A stretch of DNA of 64,000 nucleotides from positions 372,001 through 436,000 of the forward strand of contig NZ_JAKLTM010000005.1 in the NCBI RefSeq assembly GCF_022012305.1. The letters are read 5' to 3'. Below the pieces are notes generated by a model. That model did no database searches, was not told where the DNA came from, and saw only the letters and a program-made list of their open reading frames with translations. The stretch comes from Ramlibacter paludis. GTDB taxonomy: Bacteria; Pseudomonadota; Gammaproteobacteria; Burkholderiales; Burkholderiaceae_C. Shown here one piece after another: positions 42,581-52,446 of this stretch (within the stretch, counting starts at the first letter, position 1; each line of letters opens with the position of its first letter). Both the position numbers and the translations under genes were made by a program.

Positions 42581-42946
42581 ATGTTGACCAAGAAGGAACA
42601 GCGTCTGCGCCGCGCGCGCCAGACCCGCATCCGCATTGCGACGCAGGGTGTGGCCCGCCTCACCGTGAACCGCACCAACCTGCACATCTACGCGAGCCTG
42701 ATCTCCGACGACGGCTCCAAGGTGCTGGCCACCGCCTCCACCGCCGAAGCCGGCGTCCGCAAGGAACTCGGCGGCGCTGGCAAGGGCGCCACGGTTGCCG
42801 CCGCGCAGCAGATTGGCAAGCTGATCGCCGAGAAGGCGAAGGCCGCCGGCGTCGAGAAGGTCGCCTTCGACCGCGCCGGTTTTGCGTACCACGGCCGCGT
42901 CAAGGCGCTGGCCGAAGCGGCCCGCGAAGCCGGCCTGCAGTTCTAA
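42581..42946 (+). CDS. rplR: Ribosomal protein uL18
   Basis: 121 residues. Tandem ATGs lie at 42578 and 42581; the second is chosen because it sits seven bases from the AAGGAG at 42568-42573 and gives the usual [16 protein letters not shown] start. Binds 5S rRNA. Confidence 0.95.
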   Translation: MLTKKEQRLRRARQTRIRIATQGVARLTVNRTNLHIYASLISDDGSKVLATASTAEAGVRKELGGAGKGATVAAAQQIGKLIAEKAKAAGVEKVAFDRAGFAYHGRVKALAEAAREAGLQF

Positions 42947-42964
42947 CGGACACGGAACACCGAT

Positions 42965-43486
42965 ATGGCAAAGATCCAAGCAAATCGCCAGGCCGACGGC
43001 CCGGAAGACGGCCTCAAAGAGAAGATGATCGCGGTCAACCGCGTCACCAAGGTGGTGAAGGGCGGCCGGATCCTCGGTTTCGCGGCGCTCACCGTGGTCG
43101 GCGACGGCAATGGCAAGGTCGGCATGGGCAAGGGCAAGTCGAAGGAAGTGCCCCTGGCCGTGCAGAAGGCGATGGAAGAAGCCCGTCGCAACATGACCAG
43201 CGTCACGCTCAAGAACGGCACCATCCACCACAACGTGTTCGGCCACCACGGTGCCGCCCGCGTCATGATGGCGCCGGCTCCCAAGGGTACCGGCATCATC
43301 GCCGGCGGCCCGATGCGCGCCGTGTTCGAAGTGATGGGCATCACCGACATCGTGGCCAAGAGCCACGGTTCGACCAATCCCTACAACATGGTCCGCGCCA
43401 CGTTCGACGCGCTGAAGAACGCCACGACCCCGGGTCAGGTGGCGGCGAAGCGCGGCAAGTCGGTCGAAGACATCTTCGCCGCCTGA
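42965..43486 (+). CDS. rpsE: Ribosomal protein uS5
   Basis: 173 residues with the double-stranded RNA-binding [20 protein letters not shown] and the loop [18 protein letters not shown]. Important for decoding accuracy in the 30S subunit. Confidence 0.97.
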   Translation: MAKIQANRQADGPEDGLKEKMIAVNRVTKVVKGGRILGFAALTVVGDGNGKVGMGKGKSKEVPLAVQKAMEEARRNMTSVTLKNGTIHHNVFGHHGAARVMMAPAPKGTGIIAGGPMRAVFEVMGITDIVAKSHGSTNPYNMVRATFDALKNATTPGQVAAKRGKSVEDIFAA

Positions 43487-43502
43487 GCCCGAAGGAATCA
43501 AC

Positions 43503-43697
43503 ATGGCTACCAAGCAAGAACAGCAAAAGACCGTGAAGGTCCAGCTCGTTCGCAGCCCGATCGGCACCAAGGAAGCGCACCGCGCGACCGTCCGTGGCCT
43601 GGGCCTGCGCAAGCTGAATTCCGTGAGCGAGCTGGAAGACACTCCGGCCGTGCGCGGCATGATCAACAAGGTCGACTACCTGGTGAAGGTGCTCTGA
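43503..43697 (+). CDS. rpmD: Ribosomal protein uL30
   Basis: 64 residues, with [34 protein letters not shown] L30 sequence. Slightly longer at the N-terminus (ATKQEQQK) than the common 60-residue form. Stops one base before rplO. Confidence 0.95.
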   Translation: MATKQEQQKTVKVQLVRSPIGTKEAHRATVRGLGLRKLNSVSELEDTPAVRGMINKVDYLVKVL

Positions 43698-43698
43698 C

Positions 43699-44130
43699 AT
43701 GGAACTGAACTCCATCAAGCCGGCTGACGGCTCGAAGAAGGCGCGTCGCCGCGTCGGCCGCGGCATCGGCTCCGGCCTGGGCAAGACCGCGGGTCGCGGC
43801 CACAAGGGCCAGAAGTCGCGTTCCGGCGGCTACCACAAGGTGGGCTTCGAAGGCGGCCAGATGCCGCTGCAGCGTCGCCTGCCCAAGCGCGGCTTCAAGT
43901 CGCACAACCTGAAGTTCAATGGCGAAGTGACCCTCGGTCAGCTGGAAGCCCTCGGCCTGGCCGAAGTCGACCTGCTGGCGCTGAAGACCGCCAAGCTGGT
44001 GGGCCAGATCGTGCAGAACGTGAAGGTCATCAAGTCCGGCGAGCTGAAGAAGGCCGTCAAGCTGACGGGCATCGGCGCCACCGCCGGCGCCAAGGCTGCC
44101 ATCGAGGCAGCCGGCGGCAGCCTGAACTAA
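43699..44130 (+). CDS. rplO: Ribosomal protein uL15
   Basis: 143 residues with the Gly- and basic-rich N-terminus [22 protein letters not shown] and [17 protein letters not shown]. Late-assembly 50S protein, directly upstream of secY as usual. Confidence 0.97.
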   Translation: MELNSIKPADGSKKARRRVGRGIGSGLGKTAGRGHKGQKSRSGGYHKVGFEGGQMPLQRRLPKRGFKSHNLKFNGEVTLGQLEALGLAEVDLLALKTAKLVGQIVQNVKVIKSGELKKAVKLTGIGATAGAKAAIEAAGGSLN

Positions 44131-44149
44131 GCGAAAGCGAAAGGCATCC

Positions 44150-45469
<1,320 letters not shown>

Positions 45470-45492
45470 TTTAGAGATTTAGGAGAAAGAAC

Positions 45493-45606
45493 ATGAGAGT
45501 TTCGGCTTCCGTCAAGAAGATCTGCCGCAACTGCAAGATCATCCGCCGCAAGGGCGTCGTCCGCGTGATCTGCACGGACCCGCGTCACAAGCAGCGTCAA
45601 GGTTAA
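45493..45606 (+). CDS. rpmJ: Ribosomal protein bL36, zinc-ribbon form
   Basis: 37 residues: [20 protein letters not shown] with CxxC and a later C...H set ([13 protein letters not shown]) forming the zinc site. It follows an AGGAGA ribosome site. No infA lies between secY and rpmJ. Confidence 0.96.
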   Translation: MRVSASVKKICRNCKIIRRKGVVRVICTDPRHKQRQG

Positions 45607-45616
45607 GAGGTAAGAC

Positions 45617-45982
45617 ATGGCACGTATTGCTGGCATCAACATTCCGCCGCACCAACACGCCGAGATCGGCCTGACCGCGATCTTCGGCATCGGCCGCACG
45701 CGCGCCCGCAAGATCTGCGAAGCGACGGGCATCGCCTATTCCAAGAAGGTGAAGGACCTGACCGACGCCGACCTGGAAAAGATCCGCGACCAGATCGCCC
45801 AGTACACCATCGAAGGTGACCTGCGCCGCGAAACCACGATGAACATCAAGCGCCTGATGGACATCGGCTGCTACCGCGGCTTCCGCCATCGCCGTGGCCT
45901 GCCCATGCGCGGCCAGCGCACCCGCACCAATGCCCGCACCCGCAAGGGTCCGCGCAAGGCTGCCCAGGCGCTGAAGAAGTAA
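45617..45982 (+). CDS. rpsM: Ribosomal protein uS13
   Basis: 121 residues, [30 protein letters not shown] start and the [17 protein letters not shown] tail. A 30S head protein touching the P-site tRNA. First gene of the alpha-type segment. Confidence 0.97.
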   Translation: MARIAGINIPPHQHAEIGLTAIFGIGRTRARKICEATGIAYSKKVKDLTDADLEKIRDQIAQYTIEGDLRRETTMNIKRLMDIGCYRGFRHRRGLPMRGQRTRTNARTRKGPRKAAQALKK

Positions 45983-45989
45983 ATGATTT

Positions 45990-46029
45990 GGGGTCGGACC
46001 AAAAGCGCGTAGCGCGTTGCTCGGACCCC
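45990..46029. repeat. Imperfect palindrome between rpsM and rpsK
   Basis: A 40-base element begins GGGGTCGGACC and ends CTCGGACCCC, with an inner CGCG-TAG-CGCG hairpin. It fills most of the 71-base spacer inside the ribosomal operon. Such GGGGTC...GACCCC elements resemble dispersed repeats in Comamonadaceae. Confidence 0.65.
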
Positions 46030-46053
46030 TCTGATCAACGAAAGAGATAAGAC

Positions 46054-46458
46054 ATGGCCAAGGCTCCTGCCAACAACGCCGCGCAGCGTGTGCGCAAGAA
46101 GGTTCGCAAGAACGTGTCGGACGGCGTCTGCCACGTGCACGCGTCCTTCAACAACACGATCATCACGATCACCGACCGCCAGGGCAACGCCTTGAGCTGG
46201 GCCTCCTCCGGCGGCCAGGGCTTCAAGGGCTCGCGCAAGTCGACCCCCTTCGCCGCGCAGGTCGCGTCGGAAGTGGCCGGCCGCGCCGCCATGGAGCAGG
46301 GCATCAAGAACCTGGACGTCGAGATCCGCGGCCCCGGCCCGGGCCGCGAGTCCTCGGTGCGCGCGCTGGCTGCGCTGGGCATCCGCATCACGTCGATCTC
46401 CGACGTGACGCCGGTCCCGCACAACGGCTGCCGCCCGCAAAAGCGTCGTCGTATCTGA
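46054..46458 (+). CDS. rpsK: Ribosomal protein uS11
   Basis: 134 residues, with [21 protein letters not shown] and the C-terminal [20 protein letters not shown] 30S platform protein. A new ribosome site (AAAGAGATAAG) follows the palindrome in the spacer. Confidence 0.97.
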   Translation: MAKAPANNAAQRVRKKVRKNVSDGVCHVHASFNNTIITITDRQGNALSWASSGGQGFKGSRKSTPFAAQVASEVAGRAAMEQGIKNLDVEIRGPGPGRESSVRALAALGIRITSISDVTPVPHNGCRPQKRRRI

Positions 46459-46483
46459 TTCCGGTTTAACAACCAAGCCCACC

Positions 46484-46527
46484 GCCGGCGGCGCATGCGC
46501 TGCCGGCTCCTGCGCCGAATGGGCGCA
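46484..46527 (+). promoter_or_regulatory. Two tandem hairpins in the rpsK-rpsD spacer
   Basis: Hairpin 1: GCCGGC (46484-46489) with GCCGGC (46502-46507), extended by inner GCG/CGC pairs. Hairpin 2: TGCGCC (46511-46516) with GGCGCA (46522-46527). They precede the AAGGAAAG ribosome site of rpsD. S4 is an autoregulator in E. coli, acting at another position; a similar role here is inference. Confidence 0.45.
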
Positions 46528-46549
46528 GTAGTCATTTAAGGAAAGCAAA

Positions 46550-47173
46550 GTGGCACGTTACCTCGGCCCCAAGGCCAAACTCTCCCGCCGTGAAGGCACC
46601 GACCTGTTCCTGAAGAGCGCCCGCCGCTCGATCAGCGACAAGGCGAAGTTCGACTCCAAGCCCGGCCAGCACGGCCGCACCTCGGGCCAGCGCACCAGCG
46701 ACTTCGGCCTGCAGCTGCGCGAGAAGCAGAAGGTCAAGCGCATGTACGGCGTGCTGGAAAAGCAGTTCCGCCGCTACTTCGAGGAAGCCGACCGCCGCAA
46801 GGGCAACACCGGCGCCAACCTGCTGTTCCTGCTGGAATCGCGCCTGGACAACGTCGTCTACCGCATGGGCTTCGGCTCCACCCGCGCCGAAGCGCGCCAG
46901 CTGGTGAGCCACAAGGCCATCACGGTGAACGGCAAGGCCGTCAACATCCCGTCGTACATGGTCAAGGCCGGCGACGTGGTCGCGGTGCGCGAGAAGTCCA
47001 AGAAGCAGAACCGCGTCGTCGAGGCCCTGCAGCTGGCCACGCAGGTCGGCATCCCCGCCTGGATCGAAGTGAACGTCGAAAAGGCCGAAGGCACCTTCAA
47101 GAAGGTCCCCGACCGCGACGAGTTCGGCGCCGACATCAACGAATCGCTGATCGTCGAACTGTATTCGCGTTAA
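46550..47173 (+). CDS. rpsD: Ribosomal protein uS4
   Basis: 207 residues from a GTG start at 46550 ([19 protein letters not shown]). The S4 RNA-binding domain lies at about 97-160 ([31 protein letters not shown]). Primary 16S rRNA binder and, in other bacteria, translational repressor of its operon. Confidence 0.97.
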   Translation: MARYLGPKAKLSRREGTDLFLKSARRSISDKAKFDSKPGQHGRTSGQRTSDFGLQLREKQKVKRMYGVLEKQFRRYFEEADRRKGNTGANLLFLLESRLDNVVYRMGFGSTRAEARQLVSHKAITVNGKAVNIPSYMVKAGDVVAVREKSKKQNRVVEALQLATQVGIPAWIEVNVEKAEGTFKKVPDRDEFGADINESLIVELYSR

Positions 47174-47194
47174 GCGAGAGAGTGCGTTTTAGTT

Positions 47195-47221
47195 CCCTGG
47201 CGGCCGGGCACGGCGCCAGGG
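47195..47221 (+). promoter_or_regulatory. Hairpin in the rpsD-rpoA spacer
   Basis: A perfect 8-bp stem, CCCTGGCG with CGCCAGGG, and an 11-base loop in the 98-base gap before rpoA. No T run follows. Could set the relative level of rpoA or protect or process the message. Confidence 0.45.
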
Positions 47222-47271
47222 CCCCAGCCTTACCGGTGTAACGAGCCGGGGGTATTGAGAGGAAGTCCTGC

Positions 47272-48261
47272 ATGCAAACCAACCTGCTGAAGCCCAAATC
47301 CATCAACGTTGAACAGCTTGGCGTGAACCGCGCCAAGGTCACCCTGGAGCCGTTCGAGCGTGGCTATGGCCACACCCTCGGCAACGCGCTGCGCCGGGTG
47401 CTGCTCTCGTCGATGGTGGGTTATGGCGCGACGGAGGTGACCATCGCCGGCGTCCTGCACGAATACTCGTCGATCGACGGCGTGCAGGAAGACGTGGTGG
47501 GCATCCTGTTGAACCTCAAGGGCGTGGTGTTCAAGCTCCACAACCGCGACGAGGTCACCCTGTCGCTGCGCAAGGACGGCGAAGGCGTCGTCACCGCCGC
47601 CGACATCCAGACGCCGCACGACGTCGAGATCATCAACCCGGATCACGTGATCGCCACGCTGTCGCAAGGCGGCAAGATCGACATGCAGATCAAGGTGGAG
47701 AAGGGCCGCGGCTACGTGCCCGGCACGATGCGCCGCTACGGCGACGAGCCGACCAAGTCCATTGGCCGCATCGTCCTGGACGCCTCGTTCTCGCCGGTCA
47801 AGCGCGTGAGCTACACCGTCGAAAGCGCCCGCGTCGAGCAGCGCACCGACCTCGACAAGCTGGTGATGGAGATCGAGACCAACGGCGCGATCACCGCCGA
47901 AGACGCCGTGCGCGCGTCGGCAAAGATCCTCGTCGAACAGCTCGCCGTCTTCGCCCAGCTGGAAGGCTCCGAACTGGCCGCGTTCGACGCGCCGGTGCAG
48001 CGTTCCTCGCAGCAGTTCGACCCGATCCTGCTGCGCCCGGTCGACGAACTCGAACTGACGGTGCGTTCGGCCAACTGCCTGAAGGCCGAAAACATCTACT
48101 ACATCGGTGACCTGATCCAGCGCACCGAGAACGAGCTGCTGAAGACCCCGAACCTGGGTCGCAAGTCGCTCAACGAAATCAAGGAAGTGCTTGCCTCGCG
48201 CGGCCTGACCTTGGGCATGAAACTGGAATCCTGGCCGCCCGCCGGCCTCGACAAGCGTTAA
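47272..48261 (+). CDS. rpoA: RNA polymerase alpha subunit
   Basis: 329 residues. The N-terminal assembly domain (about 1-230) includes [25 protein letters not shown]. The C-terminal domain (about 250-320) that contacts UP elements and activators includes [22 protein letters not shown] and [19 protein letters not shown]. Complete. Confidence 0.97.
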   Translation: MQTNLLKPKSINVEQLGVNRAKVTLEPFERGYGHTLGNALRRVLLSSMVGYGATEVTIAGVLHEYSSIDGVQEDVVGILLNLKGVVFKLHNRDEVTLSLRKDGEGVVTAADIQTPHDVEIINPDHVIATLSQGGKIDMQIKVEKGRGYVPGTMRRYGDEPTKSIGRIVLDASFSPVKRVSYTVESARVEQRTDLDKLVMEIETNGAITAEDAVRASAKILVEQLAVFAQLEGSELAAFDAPVQRSSQQFDPILLRPVDELELTVRSANCLKAENIYYIGDLIQRTENELLKTPNLGRKSLNEIKEVLASRGLTLGMKLESWPPAGLDKR

Positions 48262-48326
48262 TCAATCAATGGTGAACTGACGGTACCTGACACGGCCGTC
48301 TTTCAAGATAAGGAAAGGAACACACC

Positions 48327-48728
48327 ATGCGTCACGGACACGGCCTTCGCAAACTGAACCGCACCAGCGAGCACCGCCTCGCGATGCTGCGCAACATGAT
48401 GGTCTCGCTGCTCGAGCACGAAGCCATCAAGACCACGGTCCCCAAGGCCAAGGAACTGCGCCGCGTCGTCGAGCCGATGATCACGCTGGCCAAGGAACCG
48501 ACGCTCGCGAACAAGCGCCTGGCCTTCGACCGCCTGCGCAATCGCGACATCGTCGCCAAGCTGTTCAACGAACTCGGCCCGCGTTACCAGACGCGCCCGG
48601 GTGGCTACACGCGCATCCTGAAGATGGGCTTCCGCGTCGGCGACAACGCGCCGATGGCGCTGGTCGAACTCGTGGACCGTCCCGAGATCGCCGAAGCCGA
48701 CAACGCCGAGCAGTCGGCCGCTGAATAA
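48327..48728 (+). CDS. rplQ: Ribosomal protein bL17
   Basis: 133 residues, [20 protein letters not shown] start. Lies near the exit tunnel of the 50S subunit. Last protein gene of the cluster; its stop is 19 bases before the tRNA gene. Confidence 0.97.
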   Translation: MRHGHGLRKLNRTSEHRLAMLRNMMVSLLEHEAIKTTVPKAKELRRVVEPMITLAKEPTLANKRLAFDRLRNRDIVAKLFNELGPRYQTRPGGYTRILKMGFRVGDNAPMALVELVDRPEIAEADNAEQSAAE

Positions 48729-48730
48729 GC

Positions 48731-48736
48731 TATAAT
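48731..48736 (+). promoter_or_regulatory. -10 element before the initiator tRNA
   Basis: A perfect TATAAT ends 11 bases before the tRNA's first base, at the spacing expected of a tRNA promoter. No good -35 is visible within the end of rplQ, so readthrough from the ribosomal operon may also supply transcripts. Confidence 0.6.
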
Positions 48737-48747
48737 TTCCCTTCTGA

Positions 48748-48824
<77 letters not shown>

Positions 48825-48831
48825 AATCAAG

Positions 48832-48862
48832 ACGCCTGGTTTTCACCAGGCGTTTTTGTTTT
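48832..48862 (+). terminator. Intrinsic terminator after the tRNA
   Basis: A perfect 9-bp stem, ACGCCTGGT with ACCAGGCGT, loop TTTC, followed by TTTTGTTTT. Ends the tRNA and probably the ribosomal transcript. Confidence 0.9.
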
Positions 48863-48910
48863 CCGGCCTCGCGGCGCCGGTGAATATCGGCGCGGGCACA
48901 ATCGCCGTCC

Positions 48911-49474
48911 ATGACCGAGACCGCTTCCACGAACGAGACCCTGCAGCTGGCTTTCGCGCTGGCGCCGGTGGGCTTGTGCGTGTCGCGAGATCGCGTCGTG
49001 GACCTCTGCAACGAAGCCTTCGCGCGCATGTTCGGCTACGAGGCCGGCGAACTGCAGGGCCGGCCGCTGGCGCCGCTCTATCCTTCCCTGGAGGAGTTCG
49101 AGGACATCGGCAACCTGGGACTGCCGGTCATGCGCGAGTCGGGCATGTACAGCGACGAGCGGATCATGCGGCGCAAGGACGGCACGCTGTTCTGGTGCCA
49201 CGTCGCCGGCCGCGCCCTGGACCGGTCGGATCCTTTCGGCTGCGCCGTCTGGATGTTCGAGGACATCTCCGCGCGCCGCCCCGTACGCGCCACCTTGACG
49301 GCGCGCGAACGCGAGATCGCGCAGCAACTCGTGGCCGGCGCGACCAGCAAGCAGATCGCGCGGGCGCTGGCCATCAGTCCGCGCACGGTGGAGGCACACC
49401 GCGCGCGCCTGATGCGCAAGTTCGACGCGGCGACGGCCGGCGAGCTGGTGGCGCGACTCGTCGGCGCCGGCTGA
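48911..49474 (+). CDS. PAS-LuxR transcriptional regulator
   Basis: 187 residues. A PAS domain (about 10-120; VDLCNEAFARMFGYEAGELQGRPL) is joined to a C-terminal LuxR/GerE HTH (about 128-185; LTAREREIAQQLVAGATSKQIARALAISPRTVEAHRARLMRKF). No receiver or kinase domain, so it is a one-component sensor. The ligand or cofactor is unknown. It may control the acyl-CoA synthetase gene 105 bases downstream. Confidence 0.87.
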   Translation: MTETASTNETLQLAFALAPVGLCVSRDRVVDLCNEAFARMFGYEAGELQGRPLAPLYPSLEEFEDIGNLGLPVMRESGMYSDERIMRRKDGTLFWCHVAGRALDRSDPFGCAVWMFEDISARRPVRATLTAREREIAQQLVAGATSKQIARALAISPRTVEAHRARLMRKFDAATAGELVARLVGAG

Positions 49475-49579
49475 GCGCCCCAGCGACCGGCGCCACCAAC
49501 GCCTGGCCAGGGCCGCGCCCCAGGTGGTACTACCCTATTGGCAGCCGCGCGCCCGCTGGACTATCGTTCAGGCCCTGCC

Positions 49580-51103
49580 ATGAACCTTGCCCACACCCTC
49601 CTGCGCGTGGCGCGCGCCGATCCGCGCCGGCCCGCCTTGTACGAGGGCGAGCGCCTGCTGTTCGACTACGGCCAGCTGGCCGAGCGCGTGGCGCGCCTGG
49701 CCGCCGCGATGCGCGAGGGCGGGCTCGCGCCGGGCGACCGCGTCGCCGTGTTCATGCGCAACCACCCGGCGTACCTGGAAGTCTTCTACGCCGCGTGGTG
49801 GGCCGGGCTGGCCGTCGTGCCGATCAACGCCAAGCTGCACGTGCGCGAAGCGCAGTGGATCCTGGACCACGCCCAGGCCCGCTGGGCCTTCGTCACCCCG
49901 GACGTCGGCGCCGGCCTCCAGGCGCCAGGGCGCATCCTCGACGTGACCGGCCCGCAGTACCCGGCCCTGTTCTCCGCGTCACCCGCAGTCCTGGCCGAGC
50001 GCGACGCGGAAGATCTCGCGTGGCTGTTCTACACCAGCGGCACCACCGGCAAGCCCAAGGGCGTGATGCTCACCCATCGCAACCTCATGACGATGGGCCT
50101 CACCTACTTCGTCGACGTGGACGCGATCGACTGCCGGGATGCCATCGTGTACGCCGCGCCCATGTCGCATGGCGCGGGCATCTATGCGATCCCGCATGTC
50201 ATGGCCGGGGCGCGCCACGTCGTCCCCGCATCGGGCAGCTTCGACCCGGCGGAGCTGTTCGCGCTGGCCCGCACGGTGGGGCGCTTGTCGCTGTTCGCGG
50301 CGCCGACCATCGTGAAGCGGCTCGTCGACCACGCCGAGGCCACGGGTTCCGACGGTGAAGGCTTCAAGACGATCGTCTACGGCGGGGCACCCATGTACCT
50401 GGCGGACCTCCAGCGGGCCCTGCGCGTCATGGGGCAGCGCTTCGTGCAGATCTACGGGCAGGGCGAGAGCCCGATGGTCATCACCTCGCTGCCGCGGTCC
50501 TACTTGTCGGACACGGCGCATCCCCGCTACCTGCAGCGCCTGGCGTCGGTGGGCTTCTCGCAGACCCCGGTGCAGGTGCGCGTGGCGACCGCGGAAGGCG
50601 AACCGCTGCCGCCGGGCGAGATCGGCGAGGTGCTGGTGCGCGGCGACACGGTGATGGCGGGCTATTGGCGCGACCCCGAGGCCACCGCCGCCGCGCTGCG
50701 AGAGGGCTGGCTGTTCACGGGCGACATGGGCGCGCTGGACGAAGACGGCTTCCTGACCTTGAAGGACCGCAGCAAGGACGTCCTGATCAGCGGCGGGTCC
50801 AACATCTACCCCCGCGAGGTCGAAGAGGTGCTGCTCCTGCATCCCGCCGTCGCGGAAGTGGCGGTGGTCGGCGCGCCGGATCCGGAGTGGGGCGAGGTCG
50901 TCGTCGCTTTCGTCGTGGCCCGGCCCGGGCAAAAGCCGGCGACGGAGGAGCTCGACGCGCTGTGCCTAGAACACATCGGCCGCTTCAAGCGGCCCAAGCG
51001 CTACGAGATCGTCGCAGCGCTGCCCAAGAACAATTACGGCAAGGTCCTGAAGCGCGAGCTGCGCCAGCGCCTGCAGGAAGACGGTCCCCCGGCCGGCGGC
51101 TGA
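49580..51103 (+). CDS. AMP-binding acyl-CoA synthetase
   Basis: 507 residues from the ATG at 49580. ANL-superfamily motifs: P-loop LFYTSGTTGKPKGVMLTHRN, the A5-like YGQGESP, the hinge FTGDMGALDEDGFLTLKDRSKDVLISGG and catalytic Lys in KNNYGKVLKREL. It activates a carboxylic acid as acyl-CoA via acyl-AMP. Substrate (fatty or aromatic acid) is not determinable. No other beta-oxidation gene is adjacent. Confidence 0.87.
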   Translation: MNLAHTLLRVARADPRRPALYEGERLLFDYGQLAERVARLAAAMREGGLAPGDRVAVFMRNHPAYLEVFYAAWWAGLAVVPINAKLHVREAQWILDHAQARWAFVTPDVGAGLQAPGRILDVTGPQYPALFSASPAVLAERDAEDLAWLFYTSGTTGKPKGVMLTHRNLMTMGLTYFVDVDAIDCRDAIVYAAPMSHGAGIYAIPHVMAGARHVVPASGSFDPAELFALARTVGRLSLFAAPTIVKRLVDHAEATGSDGEGFKTIVYGGAPMYLADLQRALRVMGQRFVQIYGQGESPMVITSLPRSYLSDTAHPRYLQRLASVGFSQTPVQVRVATAEGEPLPPGEIGEVLVRGDTVMAGYWRDPEATAAALREGWLFTGDMGALDEDGFLTLKDRSKDVLISGGSNIYPREVEEVLLLHPAVAEVAVVGAPDPEWGEVVVAFVVARPGQKPATEELDALCLEHIGRFKRPKRYEIVAALPKNNYGKVLKRELRQRLQEDGPPAGG

Positions 51104-51273
51104 ACCGGGCGCCTGGGCCAGTCTTCCAGCCCGGCCGCATCTTGCCCCGCCGAATCGACGCTTCGTCGCAGCCAGCGGCAATCCATCCCATGGGCGTTGA
51201 GCGGGGCGGGACGGATATGCAACACTTTCGCCTTCGCGGCTGACCCGGCCGCCCATCCAAGAGGACCCGGAGG

Positions 51274-51294
51274 CGCGGCTGCGATCCAGCCGCG
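51274..51294 (+). promoter_or_regulatory. Leader hairpin before the RND operon ribosome site
   Basis: CGCGGCTG pairs with CAGCCGCG around CGATC, directly before the GAGGGGAG ribosome site. The 205-base gap (51104-51308) before the efflux genes otherwise shows no recognisable feature; it probably holds their promoter. Confidence 0.4.
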
Positions 51295-51308
51295 GAGGGG
51301 AGTGCTCC

Positions 51309-52445
51309 ATGAGACATAGAACGATTCTTGCCCTGCAGTGCGCCGCCGTCGGCGTCCTGCTGCTCGCCCTGGCGGGCTGCGGAGGCGGCAACGCCAACGC
51401 CGCCAAGGCCGAAACCCAGCCGGTGCTGCTCTCGCCCGAAGACGTGCTGACCGTGCGGCCCAGCGCCATCACGGCCGGCCCGCTGATCACCGGCAGCCTG
51501 CAGCCCGACAAGCGCGCCGACCTGCGCGCCGAGGTGTCGGCCGTGGTCACCGCCGTGCTGAAGGAGAACGGCGACGCCGTGAAGCGCGGCGACCTCCTGG
51601 TGCGCCTCGACGACACCTCCATCCGCGAAGGACTCACTTCCGCGCAGGAGGCCGAGCGCGCCGCCGTCCAGGCGTCCGAGCAGGCCGAGCGCCAGCTGCA
51701 GCGCCTGAACACCTTGCGCGCCTCCGGCATGGCCTCGGCCCAGGCCCTGGAGGACGCGGAGATCCGCCGCAACACCACGCAGAGCGACCTGGCCTCGGCC
51801 AAGATGCGGCTCGTGCAGGCGAAGCAGCAGATGCAGCGCACCGAAGTCCGCGCACCCTTCGACGGCGTGGTGGCGGACCGCAAGCTGTCGGTCGGCGACA
51901 CCGCCCAGGTCGGCAAGGAACTGCTGAAGGTGATCGACCCGAGCAGCCTGCGCTTCGAAGGCCTGATCTCTTCCGACGCCATCCAGTCGGTCCAGCGCGG
52001 CCAGACCGTGACCTTCCGCGTCAACGGCTTCGGCGAGCGCGAGTTCGCCGGCACCGTGCGGCTGGTGAGCCCGAACGCCAACGCCATGACGCGCCAGGTC
52101 GAAGTGCTGGTGGATGTGGCCGGCGCGCCGCCGCGCCTGGCCGGCCTGTATGCGGAAGGACGGGTGGCCGCATCGAGCACGCAGGCGCTGGTCTTGCCGG
52201 CCTCGGCCGTGGTCCGCAGCGGCGACCGGGCTTCGGCCTGGAAGGTGCAAGGCGGCAAGCTGCAGCAGGCGACGCTGCAGCTCGGCGAGCGGGACCCGCG
52301 CCGCGGCGACTTCGTCGTGCGTTCGGGGCTGGTCGAAGGCGACCGCGTGCTGCGGCATCCCGTCGCCACACTGAAGGACGGCCAGCCGGTGCAGGAAAAC
52401 GCGAGCGCGGCCGCCAGCGCCGCACCGTCGACCCTGGTGCGCTGA
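51309..52445 (+). CDS. RND efflux periplasmic adaptor (membrane fusion lipoprotein)
   Basis: 378 residues. A lipobox (LLLALAGCGGG) predicts an inner-membrane lipoprotein. The HlyD/MFP order is visible: beta-barrel and lipoyl half (GSLQPDKRADLRAEVSAVVTAVLKENGDAVKRGDLLVRLDD), a coiled coil near 110-165, then EVRAPFDGVVADRKLSVGD. It bridges the RND pump to an outer-membrane channel; no TolC-type gene is adjacent. One base before the pump gene. Confidence 0.9.
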   Translation: MRHRTILALQCAAVGVLLLALAGCGGGNANAAKAETQPVLLSPEDVLTVRPSAITAGPLITGSLQPDKRADLRAEVSAVVTAVLKENGDAVKRGDLLVRLDDTSIREGLTSAQEAERAAVQASEQAERQLQRLNTLRASGMASAQALEDAEIRRNTTQSDLASAKMRLVQAKQQMQRTEVRAPFDGVVADRKLSVGDTAQVGKELLKVIDPSSLRFEGLISSDAIQSVQRGQTVTFRVNGFGEREFAGTVRLVSPNANAMTRQVEVLVDVAGAPPRLAGLYAEGRVAASSTQALVLPASAVVRSGDRASAWKVQGGKLQQATLQLGERDPRRGDFVVRSGLVEGDRVLRHPVATLKDGQPVQENASAAASAAPSTLVR

Positions 52446-52446
52446 C

